Assembly (NCBI GenBank): GCA_025917655.1
Contig: CP084616.1
Location: 1,612,001-1,676,000, forward strand
Source of the DNA: Chlorella sorokiniana
Taxonomy: Eukaryota; Chlorophyta; Trebouxiophyceae; Chlorellales; Chlorellaceae
Direction: 5' to 3'
DNA length: 64,000 nt
Part shown: piece after piece, positions 1 through 12,300 of the stretch
Numbering within the stretch: the stretch's first letter is position 1
How the letters are laid out: the number at the start of each line of letters is the position of its first letter
Position numbers and translations under genes: made by a program
Notes under the pieces: model-generated
The model's input: the letters and a program-made list of their open reading frames with translations, nothing else
Told to the model about the DNA's origin: nothing
Databases searched by the model: none

Positions 1-3000
1 CCGCCTCCACCCAGGCCCCCGCCACCATCTCCACCTCCACCCTCTCCACCTCCTCCTTCCCCTCCTCCCCCAAGCCCGCCGCCACCGAGCCCACCCCTCC
101 CTCTCCGCCTCCTCCCAGCCCTCCACCCCGAGCCCCCACCACCCAGCCCGCCTCCTCCCTCTCCCCCGCCACCCAGCCCGCCGCCACCCAGCCCGCCTCC
201 TCCCTCTCCCCCTCCACCCAGCCCTCCACCCCGAGCCCTCCACCCCCAGCCCGCCTCCTCCCTCTCCCCCGCCACCGAGCCCGCCCCCTCCCAGCCCGCC
301 TCCACCCAGCCCCCGCCACCATCTCCACCTCCACCCTCTCCCCCTCCTCCTTCCCCTCCCCCCAAGCCCGCCGCCACCAAGCCCACCCCTCCCTCTCCAC
401 CTCCACCCAGCCCTCCACCCCCGAGCCCTCCACCCCCCAGCCCGCCTCCTCCCTCTCCCCCGCCACCCAGCCCGCCGCCACCGAGCCCGCCTCCTCCCAG
501 CCCCCCGCCGCCGTCTCCCCCCTCCCAGCCCGCCTCCACCCAGCCCCCGCCACCATCTCCACCTCCACCCTCTCCACCTCCTCCTTCCCCCCTCCCCCAA
601 GCCCGCCACCACCGAGCCCACCCCCTCCCTCTCCACCTCCACCCAGCCCTCCACCCCGAGCCCTCCACCCCCAGCCCGCCTCCTCCCTCTCCCCCGCCAC
701 CCAGCCCGCCGCCACCCAGCCCGCCTCCTCCCTCTCCCCCGCCACCGAGCCCGCCGCCACCGAGCCCGCCTCCACCCAGCCCCCGCCACCCTCTCCACCT
801 CCACCCTCTCCACCCCCGAGCCCTCCACCCCCAGCCCGCCTCCTCCCTCTCCCCGCCACCCAGCCCGCCGCCACCGAGCCCGCCTCCTCCCAGCCCCCCG
901 CCGCCGTCTCCCCCTCCCAGCCCGCCTCCACCCAGCCCCCGCCACCATCTCCACCTCCACCCTCTCCACCTCCTCCTTCCCCTCCTCCCCCAAGCCCGCC
1001 ACCACCGAGCCCACCCCCCTCCCTCTCCACCTCCACCCAGCCCTCCACCCCGGAGCCCTCCACCCCCAGCCCGCCTCCTCCCTCTCCCCGCCACCCAGCC
1101 CGCCGCCACCCAGCCCGCCTCCTCCCTCTCCCCGCCACCGAGCCCGCCCCTCCCAGCCCGCCTCCACCCAGCCCCCCGCCACCATCTCCACCTCCACCCT
1201 CTCCACCTCCTCCTTCCCCTCCTCCCCCAAGCCCGCCACCACCGAGCCCACCCCCTCCTCTCCACCTCCACCCAGCCCTCCACCCCCGAGCCCTCCACCC
1301 CCAGCCCGCCTCCCTCCCTCTCCCCCGCCACCCAGCCCGCCGCCACCGAGCCCGCCTCCTCCCTCTCCCCCACCGAGCCCGCCGCCACCGAGCCCGCCTC
1401 CACCCAGCCCCCCGCCACCCTCTCCACCTCCACCCTCTCCACCTCCTCCTTCCCCTCCCCCAAGCCCGCCGCCACCAAGCCCACCCCCTCCCTCTCCACC
1501 TCCACCCAGCCCTCCACCCCCGAGCCCTCCACCCCCAGCCCGCCTCCTCCCTCTCCCCCGCCACCCAGCCCGCCGCCACCCAGCCCGCCTCCTCCCAGCC
1601 CCCCGCCGCCGTCTCCCCCCCCAGCCCGCCTCCACCCAGCCCCCGCCACCATCTCCACCTCCACCCTCTCCACCTCCTCCTTCCCCTCCTCCCCCAAGCC
1701 CGCAGCCACCAAGCCCACCCCCTCCCTCTCCACCTCCACCCAGCCCTCCACCCCGAGCCCTCCACCCCCCAGCCCGCCTCCTCCCTCTCCCCCGCCACCC
1801 AGCCCGCCGCCACCGAGCCCGCCTCCTCCCAGCCCCCCGCCGCCGTCTTCCCCCCTCCCAGCCCGCCTCCACCCAGCCCCCGCCACCATCTCCACCTCCA
1901 CCCTCTCCACCTCCTCCTTCCCCTCCTCCCCCAAGCCCGCCACCACCGAGCCCACCCCCTCCCTCTCCACCTCCACCCAGCCCTCCACCCCGAGCCCTCC
2001 ACCCCCCAGCCCGCCTCCTCCCTCTCCCCCGCCACCCAGCCCGCCGCCACCGAGCCCGCCTCCTCCTCTCCCCCGCCACCGAGCCCGCCGCCACCGAGCC
2101 CGCCTCCACCCAGCCCCCGCCACCCTCTCCACCTCCACCGTCTCCACCTCCTCCTTCCCCCCCCCAAGCCCGCCGCCACCATGCCCACCCCTCCTCTCCA
2201 CCTCCACCCAGCCCTCCACCCCCGAGCCCTCCACCCCCAGCCCGCCTCCTCCCTCTCCCCGCCACCCAGCCCGCCGCCACCCAGCCCGCCTCCTCCCAGC
2301 CCCCGCCGCCGTCTCCCCCCAGCCCGCCTCCACCCAGCCCCCCGCCACCATCTCCACCTCCACCCTCTCCACCTCCTCCTTCCCCTCCTCCCCCAAGCCC
2401 GCAGCCACCAAGCCCACCCCCTCCCTCTCCACCTCCACCCAGCCCTCCACCCCGAGCCCTCCACCCCCAGCCCGCCTCCTCCCTCTCCCCCGCCACCCAG
2501 CCCGCCGCCACCCAGCCCGCCTCCTCCCAGCCCCCCGCCGCCGTCTCCCCCCTCCCAGCCCGCCTCCGCCCAGCCCCGCCACCATCTCCACCTCCACCCT
2601 CTCCCCTCCTCCTTCCCCTCCCCCCCCAAGCCCGCCGCCACCAAGCCCACCCCCCCTCTCCACCTCCACCCAGCCCTCCACCCCCAGAGCCCTCCACCCC
2701 CCAGCCCGCCTCCTCCCTCTCCCCGCCACCCAGCCCGCCGCCACCGAGCCCGCCTCCTCCCAGCCCCCCGCCGCCGTCTTCCCCCCTCCCAGCCCGCCTC
2801 CACCCAGCCCCCGCCACCATCTCCACCTCCACCCTCTCCACCTCCTCCTTCCCCCCCCCCCAAGCCCGCCGCCACCATGCCCACCCCCTCCCTCTCCACC
2901 TCCACCCAGCCCTCCACCCCGAGCCCTCCACCCCCAGCCCGCCTCCTCCCTCTCCCCCGCCACCCAGCCCGCCGCCACCCAGCCCGCCTCCTCCCAGCCC

Positions 3001-6000
3001 CCGCCGCCGTCTCCCCCCCAGCCCGCCTCCACCCAGCCCCCGCCACCATCTCCACCTCCACCCTCTCCACCTCCTCCTTCCCCTCCTCCCCAAGCCCGCA
3101 GCCACCAAGCCCACCCCCCCCTCTCCACCTCCACCCAGCCCTCCACCCCCGAGCCCTCCACCCCCAGCCCGCCTCCTCCCTCTCCCCCGCCACCCAGCCC
3201 GCCGCCACCCAGCCCGCCTCCTCCCAGCCCCCCGCCGCCGTCTCCCCCCTCCCAGCCCGCCTCCGCCCAGCCCCCCGCCACCATCTCCACCTCCACCCTC
3301 TCCCTCCTCCTTCCCCCTCCCCCCAAGCCCGCCGCCACCAAGCCCACCCCCTCCCTCTCCACCTCCACCCAGCCCTCCACCCCGAGAGCCCTCCACCCCC
3401 AGCCCGCCTCCTCCTCTCCCCCAGCCACCCAGCCCGCCGCCACCGAGCCCGCCTCCTCCCAGCCCCCGCCGCCGTCTTCCCCCCTCCCAGCCCGCCTCCA
3501 CCCAGCCCCCCGCCACCATCTCCACCTCCACCCTCTCCACCTCCTCCTTCCCCTCCCCCAAGCCCGCCGCCACCAAGCCCACCCCCTCCCTCTCCACCTC
3601 CACCCAGCCCCTCCACCCCCAGCCCTGCACCACCCAGCCCGCCTCCTCCCTCTCCCCCCCACCCAGCCCGCCGCCACCGAGCCCGCCTCCTCCCAGGCCC
3701 CCGCCGCCGTCTCCCCCTCCCAGCCCGCCTCCACCCAGCCCCCGCCACCCTCTCCACCTCCACCCTCTCCACCTCCTCCTTCCCCATCATCCCCCAAGCC
3801 CGCAGCCACCAAGCCCACCCCTCCCTCTCCACCTCCACCCAGCCCTCCACCCCCGAGCCCTCCACCCCCAGCCCGCCTCCTCCCTCTCCCCGCCACCCAG
3901 CCCGCCGCCACCCAGCCCGCCTCCTCCCTCTCCCCCGCCACCGAGCCCGCCGCCACCGAGCCCGCCTCCACCCAGCCCCCCCGCCACCCTCTCCACCTCC
4001 ACCCTCTCCACCTCCTCCTTCCCTCCCCCCAAGCCCGCCGCCACCAAGCCCACCCCCTCCCTCTCCACCTCCACCCAGCCCTCCACCCCGAGCCCTCCAC
4101 CCCCAGCCCGCCTCCTCCTCTCCCCGCCACCCAGCCCGCCGCCACCGAGCCCGCCTCCTCCCAGCCCCCCCGCCGTCTCCCCCACTCCCAGCCCGCCTCC
4201 ACCCAGCCCCCGCCACCATCTCCACCTCCACCCTCTCCACCTCCTCCTTCCCTCCTCCCCCAAGCCCGCCACCACCGAGCCCACCCCCTCCCTCTCCACC
4301 TCCACCCTCTCCACCTCCGCCCGAGCCCCCACCACCCAGCCCGCCTCCTCCCTCTCCCCCGCCACCCAGCCCGCCGCCACCCAGCCCGCCTCCTCCTTCT
4401 CCCCCGCCACCGAGCCCGCCGCCACCGAGCCCGCCTCCACCCAGCCCCCGCCACCATCTCCACCTCCACCCTCTCCACCTCCTCCTTCCCCTCCTCCCCC
4501 AAGCCCGCCACCACCGAGCCCACCCCCTCCCTCTCCACCTCCACCCTCTCCACCTCCACCGAGCCCCCCACCACCCAGCCCGCCTCCTCCTCTCCCCGCC
4601 ACCCAGCCCGCCGCCACCGAGCCCGCCTCCTCCCAGCCCCCGCCGCCGCCTCCCCCCCCAGCCCGCCTCCACCCAGCCCCCCGCCACCATCTCCACCTCC
4701 ACCCTCTCCCCCTCCTCCTTCCCCTCTTCCCCCAAGCCCGCCACCACCGAGCCCACCCCTCCCTCTCCACCTCCACCCTCTCCACCTCCTCCCAGCCCCC
4801 CACCACCCAGCCCACCCCCTCCCTCTCCACCTCCACCCAGCCCTCCACCCCGAGCCCTCCACCCCCAGCCCGCCTCCTCCCTCTCCCCCGCTACCCAGCC
4901 CGCCACCACCGAGCCCACCCCCTCCCTCTCCACCTCCACCCAGCCCTCCACCCCGAGCCCTCCACCCCCAGCCCGCCTCCTCCCTCTCCCCCGCCACCCA
5001 GCCCGCCGCCACCGAGCCCGCCTCCTCCCAGCCCCCGCCGCCGTCTCCCCCCTCCCAGCCCGCCTCCACCCAGCCCCCGCCACCATCTCCACCTCCACCC
5101 TCTCCCCCTCCTCCTTCCCCTCCTCCCCCAAGCCCGCCACCACCGAGCCCACCCCCTCCCTCTCCACCTCCACCCAGCCCTCCACCCCGAGCCCTCCACC
5201 CCCCAGCCCGCCTCCTCCCTCTCCCCCGCCACCCAGCCCGCCGCCACCGAGCCCGCCTCCTCCCAGCCCCCGCCGCCGTCTCCCCCCTCCCAGCCCGCCT
5301 CCACCCAGCCCCCCGCCACCATCTCCACCTCCACCCTCTCCACCTCCTCCTTCCCCTCCTCCCCCAAGCCCGCCACCACCGAGCCCACCCCCTCCCTCTC
5401 CACCTCCACCCTCTCCACCTCCACCGAGCCCCCCACCACCCAGCCCGCCTCCTCCCTCTCCCCCGCCACCCAGCCCGCCGCCACCGAGCCCGCCTCCTCC
5501 CAGCCCCCCGCCGCCGTCTCCCCCTCCCAGCCCGCCTCCACCCAGCCCCCGCCACCCTCTCCACCTCCACCCTCTCCCCCTCCTCCTTCCCCTCCTCCCC
5601 CAAGCCCGCCACCACCGAGCCCACCCCCTCCCTCTCCACCTCCACCCTCTCCACCTCCACCGAGCCCCCACCACCCAGCCCGCCTCCTCCCTCTCCCCCG
5701 CCACCCAGCCCGCCGCCACCGAGCCCGCCTCCTCCCAGCCCCCCGCCGCCGTCTCCCCCCTCCCAGCCCGCCTCCACCCAGCCCCCGCCACCATCTCCAC
5801 CTCCACCCTCTCCACCTCCTCCTTCCCCTCCCCCAAGCCCGCCACCACCGAGCCCACCCCCTCCTCTCCACCTCCACCCTCTCCACCTCCACCGAGCCCC
5901 CCACCACCCAGCCCGCCTCCTCCCTCTCCCCCGCCACCCAGCCCGCCGCCACCCAGCCCGCCTCCTCCCAGCCCCCCGCCGCCGTCTCCCCCCTCCCAGC

Positions 6001-6550
6001 CCGCCTCCACCCAGCCCCCCGCCACCATCTCCACCTCCACCCTCTCCCCCTCCTCCTTCCCCTCCTCCCCCAAGCCCGCCACCACCGAGCCCACCCCCTC
6101 CCTCTCCACCTCCACCCAGCCCTCCACCCCCGAGCCCTCCACCCCCAGCCCGCCTCCTCCCTCTCCCCCGCCACCCAGCCCGCCGCCACCGAGCCCGCCT
6201 CCTCCCAGCCCCCGCCGCCGTCTCCCCCCTCCCAGCCCGCCTCCACCCAGCCCCCGCCACCATCTCCACCTCCACCCTCTCCCCCTCCTCCTTCCCCTCC
6301 CCCCCCGCCGCCGCCACCAAGCCCACCCCTCCCTCTCCACCTCCACCCAGCCCTCCACCCCGAGCCCTCCACCCCCCAGCCCGCCTCCTCCCTCTCCCCG
6401 CCACCCAGCCCGCCGCCACCGAGCCCGCCTCCTCCCAGCCCCCCGCCGCCGTCTCCCCCCTCCCAAACCGCCTCCACCCAGCCCTCCACCCCCGAGCCCT
6501 CCACCCCCAGCCCGCCTCCTCCTCTCCGCCGCCACCGAGCCCGCCTCCAC
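1..6550 (+). repeat. C-rich coding minisatellite, ~235-bp unit, about 28 copies
   Basis: The landmark GCCACC(A/C)TCTCCACC recurs at about 549, 785, 1178, 1414, 1645, 1882, 2119, 2344, 2578 and onward, usually 225-237 bases apart, with occasional shorter or longer units (156, 294). Each unit nests 12-15-base CCGCCTCCACCCAGC-like subrepeats that encode PPSP-type peptides. The top strand is nearly free of G runs and rich in C runs. A 234- or 237-base unit would preserve frame, but single-base length differences between copies shift it repeatedly. Confidence 0.9.
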
Positions 6551-8879
6551 CGAGCCGATCCCCTCCTCTCCACCTCCACCCCCTCCTTCCCTCCTTTGCA
6601 TCCGCCCCTTCCACCAGCTTGGCTGGTGCCTTCCCCCTCCACCCCCATCACCCTCCCCCTCCTCCACCCAGCCCAGCTGCAGCCCTCCTTCAAACCCCCA
6701 CCTCCACCATCCCCTCCCCTCCTTCTCCATCTCCCAAACCACCTCCACCCAGCCCGCCCCCAGCCCGAAGCCCTCCCCGCCCTCCCCACGACCCCTGCCC
6801 TGCACCCGCGCCCCCATCCCCATCGCCCCCTCGGCCGCCGCCCCATCCCCATCGCCCCCAAGGCAAGCCGGCCGCCAAGTGACCAGCCACTGGCACTCGC
6901 TGCGCCTCTGCTGCCTGCTGCCCCGCTGCATCTCCTGCCTTCGCCGCTCTCCACCACAAAGCTGCCACGAGAGCCTTACCCTCCCCCCGCTCGCGCCCCC
7001 CCCTTTCCCGTGTGCAGGCCCCCGCCGCCGGAAGGCAAGGAGCCCTCTCTCGGCCACCACCTCGTCACCTTCACCTCCTTCCTGCCCGAGGAGGCGGCGC
7101 CTGCGTTTGACAGCGGGCAGTACATGCGGGAGGTACAGGCGCTGGCCAGGACCGCCGACCCCGTCACCCAGCCCTCCATCGCCGTGCTTGCCCTGTCGGA
7201 GCCCGCTGGGGGCCCCCGCCGGGGCCTGGCCTCTGCACCCTCCGAGACGCCCTCCGCGTCGCTGCGCCGCCCTCTGGGCTGGCTGCGGCGGCTGGCCGCT
7301 GCCGGCCCGCGAGGCCTGCTGGTGCGCACGCGGGTGACGTTCAAGCCGTGGGACGGCCCCGCCGCTCGCCGCTTCCGCGATATGCTGCGCGGCCCGCACA
7401 ACAACACCTGGCTCGTCCCCGGCTACGGCCAGGGCAGCATGGTGGACAGCGTGGGGCTGGTGGCGCCGGAGGAGCCGCCGCCGCCGCGGCCGCCGCCCCC
7501 AAGCCGCCGTCGCCCGCCCCGCCGTCGCCCAAGCCTCCTCCTCCAAAGCCTCCTCCTCCAAAGCCGCCGCCCGCCTTCTCTGGAGCAAGCAAGCCGCCCC
7601 CCCAGCCTCAGCACTCCCTGCCGCCAGCTGCGGCTGGAGCCAACCCGCCGCCGCGGCCGCAGCCTCCACAGCCTGACCCTCCTCCTCCCCCAAAGCGGCC
7701 GCCGGTGCCGAAGCCCAAGCCGCGGCGTCCGGCGCCCCAGCCCCAGCAGAGGTGCTTGCTGGGGGATTGGAGGGTCAGGCCGTCATGCACAGCTTGCTCC
7801 GCCCTTTCCCGCCTTGCTTGCATGCACCTGGCTGCCTTTGTGAGCCTCCTTTGTGCTGTGTGCTGTGCAGGCCGCCCAAGCCTCGACCCCCACCCCCCGA
7901 GGGCTGCCGCCCGAAGCCCCGCCCCCACCCCTCACCCATCCCAAGCCTCGCCCGCCGCCGCCCAAGCCAGCGGCGCGGCCCCCGCGCCAAAGCCCAAGCC
8001 CCGGCCGCCGCCCCCAAGCCCAAGCCGCGGCCACCAGCGCCCAAGCCAGTTCCAAAGCCGCGGCCTCCGCCTCCTAAGCCCAAGCCCCGGCCGCCGCCCA
8101 AGCCAGCGGTGCGGCCGCCGGTCGCCAAACCCAAGCCCAGGCCGCCGCCCCCAAAGCCCAAGCCGCGGCCTCCGCTGCCCAAACCCAAGCCCCGGCCGCC
8201 GCCCCCAAAGCCCAAGCCGCGGCCCAAGCCGCCGCCAGCTCAGCCCGCGGCCCTGCAGCCAGCTCCATTCATATCTGGAGTCAGCAACGTCACCGCCAGG
8301 TCAGCGTTGGTGACGGTGCAGGTGGTGCCAGGTGTCGACAGCCGCGCGTACAGCAGCGTCACGCTGACGTGCGTGGAGGCGCCGCCGCCCCCGCCAACAG
8401 GAGCGCGGCGGCAGCCCGCTGCCGCGGCCGCGGCCGCCGGTGCAGCGCGCCGCGCCGCTGTCGCTGCTGCTGCCGGGAGGGGCGCGGGCGTGACGGCGCG
8501 CGGCGCTGCGGTACAGCTGGACGGCCTGCGGCCAGGCATGCGGTACAATTGTACTGCGGTGGCTGTCACAGCGGCAGGCAGGCGCTCCATGCCTTCCCCC
8601 GCGTCTCATGGCCACGCCCCGCCTGGCGCCGCCGCCGCCCGCTCGCCCAGCACCCGCCGCCGCCGCCCGAGGGGGAGGGCGGGGCAAGGCAGCAGCGGCC
8701 GGCAACCATACCGCGGAAGGCAGCACGCCTGCCGACGCAAACCACAACGCAGGGGCGGCTGCGAACAGCAGGGCAGCCGGCAAGGCTGCGGCCGCACGAT
8801 GATGAAAGCAACGGGGGCGAAGGGAGGGAGGCGGCGCTGTCGCCTGCCTCTTCCTCTGCTGAAAGACAACCTGCGCTGA
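1..8879 (+). CDS. Hydroxyproline-rich cell-wall glycoprotein with fibronectin-III-like end (5' partial)
   Basis: Secreted extracellular-matrix or wall protein of the HRGP type, open at the left edge. In order: ~6.5 kb of [11 protein letters not shown] repeats; a Pro/Ser/Ala exon ending at 6878; GT-AG intron 6879-7017; a non-repetitive stretch from 7018 to about 7480 containing [19 protein letters not shown] and [12 protein letters not shown]; a PKPPPPKPP and KPRPPP linker; intron 7752-7870; and a C-terminal fibronectin-III-like module from about 8269 ([27 protein letters not shown]). Both introns keep phase. Frame drops by one at the C run 7496-7500, likely a consensus error. The stop may be 8877-8879, or 8800-8802 in another frame. 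Pro-Ser runs in algae are normally O-glycosylated rods; that is family knowledge. The globular part matches nothing I recognise, and no pherophorin Cys pattern is visible. Confidence 0.7.
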
Positions 8880-9360
8880 AAGAAAACCCTTTGGATTTCC
8901 ATCAACCATCAAATCAACGAACAAGGGCCATTGCAATCGTGCCACATGGCTCGCGCCCCCTTTCATTGCCCCTCGTTGCCCCCAGAGCCCCGCTTGCCCG
9001 GCAAACCGCCCCAATCTTCCCGAGCCTCCAGGCGCACACATACATGCTGATCCGGGGAACCATTTGGCGACATTGTTGCGTTGATAAGCAAGCATCCATG
9101 TAACAAGCGGTGCAGGGGTGGCTGGGGCTTGAGAGCATGGACAGATAGACGGATGGCCGGGCGGGCAAGCAAGGGGGCCCCGGATCAGGACCCAAAGCGT
9201 CAGAGAGAAAGAAACGCTGCGGGTTGAGCTGAGCTGTGGGGGGGGACATGCTCCAGACGCCTGCGTGGAGGCGAGACGCCCAGCTGGCAGGGCGGGTTCC
9301 GCTGCGCGCCGCTGCCGGCCGCTGCGGGTGGCGGCGGCGGTGCGGCGCAGGGCAGGGCCC
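8880..9360. other. Convergent intergenic / 3' UTR region
   Basis: Lies between the stop of the wall protein (+) and the stop of the chromatin protein (-). It is less GC-rich than its flanks and holds the TGTAA signal of the wall gene. No conserved coding segment is seen. Confidence 0.6.
9099..9103 (+). terminator. TGTAA polyadenylation signal of the wall-protein gene
   Basis: TGTAA lies 220 bases after the stop at 8879. TGTAA is the usual green-algal poly(A) signal. Confidence 0.5.
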
Positions 9361-12300
9361 TCACTTGGGCAGCGAGGCGCGGAAGGCGTCCACTGCCAGA
9401 GACAAGAAGGAGTTCTGGGGGCGAGCAGAGGGAGGCTGCGCAGGCGGGGGCGGCGGCTGGAGGGCAAGGGGAGCGCCCCGCTGCCACGCCGCCACAGAGT
9501 GCGCTGGCGCTGGCCTCGGCACGTTGCCTGCGCCGCCAGCCGCAGCCTGCGGGGCCGCCGCTGGGGGCAGGGCGCCGGGCGGCGCTGCTGGGGCGCCCGG
9601 GCACGAGCGGCGGCGGGGCGGCGGCAGGGGTCGCCTGTGCCCGCTGCCCTCCCAGCGGCGGCGGGACAGACGCCTTGGGTGGCAGGGCCGGCTGCAGAGC
9701 CTGCAGCACCGCTGCAGCAGCAGCGCCGTTGGCGGCGGCCAGCGCGTGGTGAGGGCGAGGCCGGGCGAGCGTCGCGCCCGCCAGCCCTCGCGGCGGCTGC
9801 GCCTGCTGCGCCTGCTGTACCTGCTTCGCCTGCTGCTCTGGCGCCTGCTGCGGCCGTGGCAAGGGCGCCTGCTGCGCCTGCGGCGCGGGCCCCTGCTGTG
9901 CCTGCTGCGGATGCGGCGGCAGCACCGCGCCGCCCAGCCCCAGAGGCGGCGAGCGAGCGGGAGGGGGCCTGCCGCCGGGCCCGCCGCCGCCCGCGGGCCC
10001 CCTGCCCCCGCCCAGCAGCGCCTCCAGCTGCTGCATCTGCTGCTGCACCGCCTGCGCCTGCTGCTGGAAGCCGCCGCCGCCGCGCAGCGCGCAGCCGCCC
10101 CAGCGAGGCTGGACCCCGCCGGCGCAGCAGCGCCCGTGGGCGCGGCGGCTGCCGCCGCCCCCGCCTCCGCCGCCGCGGGCAGCAGTACCATGCCGAAGCC
10201 GCTGCTTGCCAGCGGGTGGGCGGGCGCACCAGCTCCGGAGCGTACCAGTCGAGGCCGCCTGCGGGGCGGGCAGACGGGCAGGGCGCGATGCGGCGCAGCG
10301 GCAGGTCGGCAGCGGAGGGCGGTCAGGCGGGGCTTGCCTGCCTCCCATCGGTGCCAAGCGGTCGGCATGCAGCCAGCAGAGCCGCAGCGGCGCAGCCTGG
10401 GCGGCTCAGGCATCTGGACGGTGTGTGGCCACGTTTGGGAGCGCGGGCAGAGCGCCGCCCACCTTCGCCGAGGGCGGCGGCTCGAAGCGCACGCCCACCG
10501 AGCCTGGCTGTGCAGACACCACCTCTCCCATGCACCAGCCGTCGTTGCGGAAGGCCTGGGTGTTTGTGTGGTGGGTGGTTGAGTGGGTGGGGAGGGGGTT
10601 GGTTTGTACGCGTGAACATCCTGAAGGCCTGGTGCGGTGGCAATCTGCGTGTGTGAGATACGAGGGCAGCCCCCTCCCCCAAAAAACACACACACACAGC
10701 CCTCACCTCCACCCCCAGCCCGGGCGACAGCGGCGTGGGGGCGCGGGCGGCTTGAGGGGGCTGGAGGCGGGCGCAGCCGCGGGAGCAGCCACCGCCCGTC
10801 CTGGGTGGTGTGCAGGAACTCGATCCACTCCCGCCTGCTGTGGGCTGCGCAGGGCAGAGGCAAAGGAAGAAAGGGAGGTGTGGACAGCGCATGTCTGTGT
10901 GTATGCGTGCGGTTGTAATGGGGGGCGGCGCGGCGGGGCCAGGGCATGCAGATGAGGCGTCCAGCGAAGGGAGCAGGAGGCGGTTGGGGGGGGGCCATCC
11001 CGCAGGCACCGCAGCCACTCGCGGTGCACGCCACCGCCGCGCCGCTCGACGTGCTGCTCCCTCTGGTTTCAGGGCTCCAACTTGGTCCTTGGAGGGCCCC
11101 CTCGCACGGTCACCCCGCTTTGACCCACCCCCGCCCGCGCGCGCACACCCTGGCTTTCGACCCGGGCCCTGCCGGGCACTCACCCTCTCCACCCTGCCGG
11201 GTGTCGGCGTGCTCAACCTCCACCCACAGCCGCTCGGGGGCAAAGGGGTCGGGGGAGGGCTCCGTGCGGAACTGCGGCAGAGCGAGGGGGCGGGGGGGCG
11301 CGGGCAAGCGCTTGAGTGCTTGGGTGTGAAGAGGTGGTGATGTTAAGGGAGGGGGGCTGAGGCAGGGTGATGTTGCTGGAACCGTTTTCGCTGATGGCGC
11401 CCGCACATGCAAAGAGACGTTCAGCGTGCCCCCGTCCTCAACCCCCTGCTGCTGCGCGGCCCTCCCCTCCACCCCCTTTTCCGCTGCGCGCCCCCCCCCC
11501 CCCCCCCCCACCCACCCACCCATCCACCACAGACACACACACACCACCACCACCACCACCCCTACCTCCTTCCCACCTGCAGCAGCCTGGCCAGGAACCA
11601 GCCGCCCCTGAAACCGTCGCCCACCGCCCGCACCTCCACCTGCGACCCCACCGCCAGGTCCAGGGCGGCAGGGGACAGCTGTGGAAATGGGGGTGGGGGG
11701 CGCGCGTGGCAGGGCGGTGTCGGCATTGCATTGGATGCATGAGCAGGATGCGTCAGCCGGCAGGGTGGAGAACACGAAAAAATGTGCGGGCTGTTGGGTG
11801 ATCGCAGGGCAGCAGGGACTGCACTAGGTGCCAGGGCAGCTGCGGAGAAGCAGAAGGCGGGGCACAAGTGGTGAGGTCTGCCTGGCTGCTTGGCGGAGCA
11901 GTGAAGCTACCTGCAAGGCGTGAGCCAGCTCCGAGGGGAAAGCGGTGGGGCGGCGCCAGTCGCGGGCCGCAGCTGCCGCCGCAGCCGCCGCCGCCGCCGA
12001 CGGCGCACTTGATGCTGAGGGCGGGTGCGTGCCTCGTGCCCCACCTGCGCTGCCGCGGGCTGGGTGTCGCGGGTGGCTGCAGGGCCGGTGGGTGCGGTCT
12101 GCGGGGACGGGCGGCCTCGGCAGCCGCCGCGGCGGGCGCGGCGGCGGCGTCCAGGCCCGCGGGGCGCGCCGCTGTGTGCTGGACTGGGCCCAGGCCGCCG
12201 CCTGTGGGCGGCGTCAGCGCCAGGCGGTCCTTCTGCCGAGGGCCAGCAGGTCAGGGGAGAGTGCCGCTCACACACACACATGCAAACTCTCTCAGCGGCG

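Noticed and set aside
3787-4848. Second long minus-strand Gly/Trp-rich frame
   Set aside because: Same repeat artefact as above.
1-6550. Regularly spaced repeat that might suggest a CRISPR-like array
   Set aside because: The unit is continuous coding repeat without distinct spacers, in a eukaryotic genome.
4891-6957. Long open frame on the minus strand (688 codons, Gly/Trp/Arg/Glu-rich)
   Set aside because: It is the mirror of the proline-rich minisatellite; stop codons are rare in such C-rich repeats, and the product has no domain.
1-8879. Pherophorin identity for the wall protein
   Set aside because: The Cys-rich pherophorin domains are not visible; only the PPSP rod is shared, which is common to many HRGPs.
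8301-10229. 642-codon minus-strand frame spanning the wall-gene 3' end
   Set aside because: Runs through the fibronectin-like exon of the plus-strand gene and the intergenic region; Arg/Ala composition without domains.
9236-10656. Plus-strand Arg/Ala-rich frames of over 440 codons
   Set aside because: Shadows of the Gln-rich minus-strand exon; composition is that of GC-rich antisense.
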